In this document: positions 60,039-64,000 of the stretch, piece by piece
Layout of the letters: each line of letters opens with the position of its first letter
Position numbering within the stretch: the first letter of the stretch is position 1
From: Antedon bifida
Lineage: Eukaryota; Echinodermata; Crinoidea; Comatulida; Antedonidae
Direction of reading: 5' to 3'
Assembly (NCBI GenBank): GCA_963402885.1
Contig: OY727093.1
Location: 32,549,409 to 32,613,408 of the forward strand
DNA length: 64,000 nt
Program-made: the position numbers and the translations under genes
The notes under the pieces: model-generated
Databases searched by the model: none
Told to the model about the DNA's origin: nothing
Seen by the model: the letters and a program-made list of their open reading frames with translations, nothing else

Positions 60039-61819
60039 AGAAAGAGTTTACCTGTATATTATGAGCTGTTTAATTTAATATTTAGACACCAATATTACAG
60101 TACATCTCATTGTAAATATTATCTGGTCATATACCTTTAGATGTAAATTGCTAAATTTATAGGCCCTACAAGCATCTTTTGTTAAATATGATAAATTAAA
60201 TCTAAAAAGAGATTTCAAAACTGCGCTTAGCACCTTAGCAGTAACTGTGATTAACCGTTCAAACTGACAGCTTCAACAATTCAAAATGACCTCATTCCAA
60301 TCAATATCAACTAACCATATGATATTAGCTAATTATTTGAAATCATACACTTAATGCAAACTAGACTGACTGAATAGATTGACTTCAGTCGTATTATGTT
60401 CAACACTACAGCAGCATCATTTTAAACAGTCTTAATGTAAATGTAATGTGTCCTAGGCCTTAGCCATTTTATTTTGAAAGGACTCAGTACTCATCAATAT
60501 GCAGCCTCCACTCCCTTTTGTCTTTCTTTGTTATGCATAAATACACCATTTGGTTTGTTATTTCCACTCCACTGGCTTAATCTTGCATACTGTACTGTAC
60601 ATACACTATGTATACACTACACTATTTCAGTATTTCAATATTTTATTGGTACTCACTTTAGAATCAGTGGCACACACCTTTTGATGGTGCGTTCATACAA
60701 ATACTGTATAAATCAATGAGGGATTCAGGCAGCTACCACATTGAGAGGCAAGGGAAGGATTTCTCATTCTGAGAAGTGTATTCCATCTATCATACCACCA
60801 CACCACCACCATTGGTGTAAAGATATGGAAAACCATAGTAAATTAATTCATTAATTCATATCAGTATGTACTAATCTAACTTATCACCACTGTTGGTATA
60901 GATTTAATATTTAATAACCTTATTAAATTAATTCATCAACTCGTATAAGTATGTACTTATAATCCTTTTAACATTTAAATTTGATTAAGTTAATCATGAA
61001 TATAAAGAATAGATGTATAATAGGCTAATTATGGCCCACTTGTAGATTACTGTCAGAGGTCGGTGTTAAATAACAACCAGAAAGAAATAAGTACTGACTT
61101 GTAATCGATAATATTTACTTAAGTGTGCAAACATGCTTCTGTAATTATCATACAGTTAGTCATAACTTAAATATCATTATGATATATTTTAAAATACTTC
61201 TTGTTTTACCAATTTAATATTTGTTCTGAAATCTATTGTTAATATTATAATAAGTCTAAACTTATTATTAGTTAGTTAATTGATAGTTTGGATGACTGAT
61301 ATTAAGCAAATTTGTTTAAGTTAGGTTGTGTTGACTTAAGTTGAATAATATGAGAATAAAGTACTTTCATGATGACATAACCCAACTACTATAACTGCTG
61401 GAAGGGACTTATTAAATTATAGTATATTATATTTACTTAAGAACAGTAACTTAGTTATACAGCATCACCAATAATCGTCAGTGATGTTGCATACAGTAAC
61501 AGGTTTAGGGTACCGTACATACAGTAGAGTAGGTGCCAACATATAAAATGAATATATTTCTATAATACAGTACATACAATAGTAATACTGTTACTGTACT
61601 TTGGTGTCCTGTACATCACATACTACAGTACTACTGGATTTCATTTTCCTTATTTCTTTTACTGAGAAGCTATGAATTATTCAGAGCCAACTGGACAGTT
61701 TCATGAAACACACTTATTTGCATTAAACTGTCTTAAATGGAAATTTATTGTCTGAAATTAAATTAGATTTAAAACAGATATTAATTGGCAAGTTTCTGAG
61801 AAACTGAATTCATCATTTC

Positions 61820-62462
61820 TATTTAAAGACCCCTTCCCTGCAATTTTGGACGTTTTTTGGAAAATAATACATATATATCACTTTAAAAACATTAAACCAT
61901 GTCATTCCTTGTCTTAAATGATGTACGTTTTATGGTAAATTATGATAAAAAGTGAGAAACAATGCACTACCTAAGTAGCTCGCGGCGATCGACCTCTCGT
62001 GGACGGTCTTAGGCCTAGCCTAGCTAGGCTTAGTTTTGTAGGCCTAGCTGGTAAACATCGGTAACGTACGAACATCGTACGCTAGCTATATACCTAGCCT
62101 GACGTTGTATAGTTGCTGCATTAATTGTCTTTCTATTTTTGCCAGACTCCGTTGATACAAATTGGGGAAAACCCGGTATTTTCGCTGAAAAGTTAGGAGT
62201 CTTCCATTTGTTTTGGTCTCACGATCGATCGAAAAGTGGACGAATTACAGGTGAAAAACAAAAATATCAATCCGCGCGCAATGCATTTTGGGATTTATAG
62301 CGGGCCGCTATAATTATTAGAATCGACTTATTTTTCACATTTTTAACCGTTTAAAGACGAAAAAAGTTATCGCAATAGGACCATACAGTATTATTTTTAC
62401 ATTAAATATAGTTTGTGATCTTAAATTAGATCTAAAAAACGTAGGGAAGGGGGCTTTAAATA
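61820..62462. mobile_element. 640-bp inverted-repeat element
   Basis: TATTTAAAGACCCCTTCCCT at the left matches the reverse complement of the right end, TATTTAAAGCCCCCTTCCCT. The interior is relatively GC-rich, with a TAGGCCTAGCCTAGCTAGGC cluster (about 62010-62045), GCGCGCAATGCATTTTGGGA and AGCGGGCCGCT. No transposase frame is present, so it is non-autonomous. Confidence 0.7.
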
Positions 62463-62636
62463 AAAAATAAAGCAAAAAGCTCTGGCAACATTGAAACAGA
62501 CATTTAAAAATCGATTGTAGATGTCACCTTTCATAATGAATAACAATATTCATGAATCATTCATTTATTAGGTACTGCACTGCTGTACTGTAGGAATCGA
62601 TACAGTAGAATTACTTTGTTACTGTCATTAAGATAG

Positions 62637-62903
62637 AGCATTTTATATATTTTTAAAAATGTTATACATGCATCCAACATCGAGTAACTCGCCAATTACA
62701 GGATGGATAAACTATTTAATAATTGATCATGCTTATAAACTAAGTCTCATTTAAGGCTTAGGGAGTGGAGTTGAAAGAGTTGTGAGTTACAACCCTGGCA
62801 CTAGGTCAGGATTGAACCCCGGCACTACTGTAGGTCAGGATTGAACCCCGGACCTTGGGATTGGAAGGAAGCATGTTAATCACCAAGCTACAGCTCCACT
62901 ACA
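62637..62903 (-). mobile_element. tRNA-derived SINE, copy 2
   Basis: On the minus strand: GTGGAGCTGTAGCTTGGTGA (A-box-like TAGCTTGGTGA), TTGGAAGG-type spacer, GGTCCGGGGTTCAATCC (B-box GGTTCAATCC), then the same body as the copy at 23081. A 29-bp segment around the B box (CACTAGGTCAGGATTGAACC) is duplicated here. Confidence 0.85.
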
Positions 62904-63433
62904 TTCTCCCCATCGATAGAGGAACTTTACAATGTTATAAACATTGTGTCATTTAATAACCCTATTGTTAATATTATAATTCTAAAATGCTTATTCAGGA
63001 TGTAACATGTTATACAGGAAGCTCTTGACAGTATTACACAATACATGCTAGGCAATAAACGACACCTGATTGGACGATACCGGTGTTATTGGCTGCTTAT
63101 TGTGCCATTACACCTGAAGTATTTTCCGGAGTTCTACTAGTAATAAATTGCAATTAACAATACCATTTTGCAACAATGCAGGTTTTTTTTAATGTTTTTA
63201 CTGTCAGGAACAAGTAATTTTTTCTAGTTTTTCTTGCTGTACCCACTTTTATCTATTTGTTAATATTATGGCGCCATATTAACCTAATGCCATGATTTGT
63301 TCTTGATTGATATACTTCTTGATTGATAAATATGATTTTTCATGTATAAAAATAGGCCTACTGCAAATCCAAAAAATCCAAAAACCTTATAGGTATCAGA
63401 TTGATATACCTGTATTTTTTATTAATTTTTGTT

Positions 63434-63484
63434 TAAAGCTCTGTCTACACTCAAACTTTATGTGACAAAAAAAAGTGTGATGTT
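63434..63484. mobile_element. Truncated MITE copy
   Basis: TAAAGCTCTGTCTACACTCA and TTTATGTGACAAAAAA only; the right two thirds are missing. Confidence 0.85.
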
Positions 63485-64000
63485 TTTTTTGTCGGGAAGT
63501 AAATAAAAGAATTGCATTAAAGGGATGACTGAGAAAACAAAACAACATTAATTAGTTTTCAAATTAACTTCCTTTACAGTGCTGCAATTAATTGATTACA
63601 TCACTAAATATTAATAGTTTGATCTTGGCAGTTAAATATTGCATATCCTTTTCAAACCCAACTGTATACAGTTTTTTATACACAGCTAAAATGTTTTTTC
63701 TTTTATTCATAAGTGAATTTTCAGACAGCTAGACTGAGGTTTTCTTGTCTCTGGTTTTGGAACATTTTTAGTTTCCATTTATCATTCACTAATCATTTTA
63801 ACAATTGTTTAAAAAAAAAAATTTACATTAAAACATATCACTCTCACTATTGAAATTAAAATGTATTATTATTATTATTTCTTTCTTTATTTCCATTCAT
63901 CATACACATTCATAAAACATACATTAAACATAGTGTACTGTAGTACAAAGAGGAAAAAAAAGAAATGGGGAATCTCAGATCTTCTTTTTGTATTTATTTC

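Larger units (their letters stand above)
58287..64000. other. Right-hand intergenic region
   Basis: No protein-coding exon can be supported in 5.7 kb. Contents: a poly(A) signal at 58405, a 20-bp array at 58481-58590, a strong CAG|GTAAGT donor at 59009, a 123-bp MITE at 59916, a 640-bp inverted-repeat element at 61820, a SINE at 62637 and a truncated MITE at 63434. The stretch 60040-61820 shows nothing I can identify. Confidence 0.5.

Noticed and set aside
62757..62903. tRNA gene
   Set aside because: A- and B-box-like sequences are present but the cloverleaf is degenerate, the B box is duplicated and the same sequence occurs at 23081 with a shared non-tRNA body; it is a SINE.

Overview
This is a 64 kb window from an AT-rich eukaryotic genome. 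The genes have many introns with GT..AG splice sites, and the proteins are closest to their vertebrate orthologues as far as can be judged by eye. Together with the many MITE-type repeats, this points to an invertebrate deuterostome, most likely an echinoderm; the taxon is an inference. All gene models were built by hand from splice sites, and the exon phases of every complete model add up to an open frame.

Layout: SND1 (first two coding exons, minus strand, running off the left edge) is head-to-head with TMEM216 (plus). An intronless 588-codon gene of unknown function (minus, 5056-6822) follows. INCENP (minus, 8724-15429, 16 coding exons) is head-to-head with COPB1 (plus, 16609-26661, 22 coding exons). 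An R-Ras2-type small GTPase gene (minus, 30953-36163) is head-to-head with GSKIP (plus, 37891-38978). A gene-free stretch of about 12 kb, rich in satellites and MITEs, comes next. Then there is a small unknown gene (minus, 50877-51317) head-to-head with an unknown eight-exon gene (plus, 52216-58286). The last 5.7 kb contains no gene I can support, only repeats and one possible untranslated first exon.

Four of the five gene clusters are divergent pairs with 0.2-1.7 kb between start codons, so shared promoters are likely. The genes do not form one pathway: SND1 acts in RNA regulation, TMEM216 in the ciliary transition zone, INCENP in the chromosomal passenger complex, COPB1 in COPI coats, RRAS2 in membrane signalling and GSKIP in GSK3/PKA scaffolding. 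COPB1 next to RRAS2, and INCENP with TMEM216 nearby, recall human chromosome 11 (11p15.2 and 11q12), which suggests an old linkage.

Repeats are the other main content. There are 18 copies of one MITE family (TAAAGCTCTGTCTACAC termini, about one per 3.5 kb), several other inverted-repeat elements, a tRNA-derived SINE family with two copies, a relic of a LINE reverse transcriptase, minisatellites of 16, 20, 22, 32, 40, 45 and 46 bp units, and a TAGGCCTA-type palindrome that clusters near gene starts.
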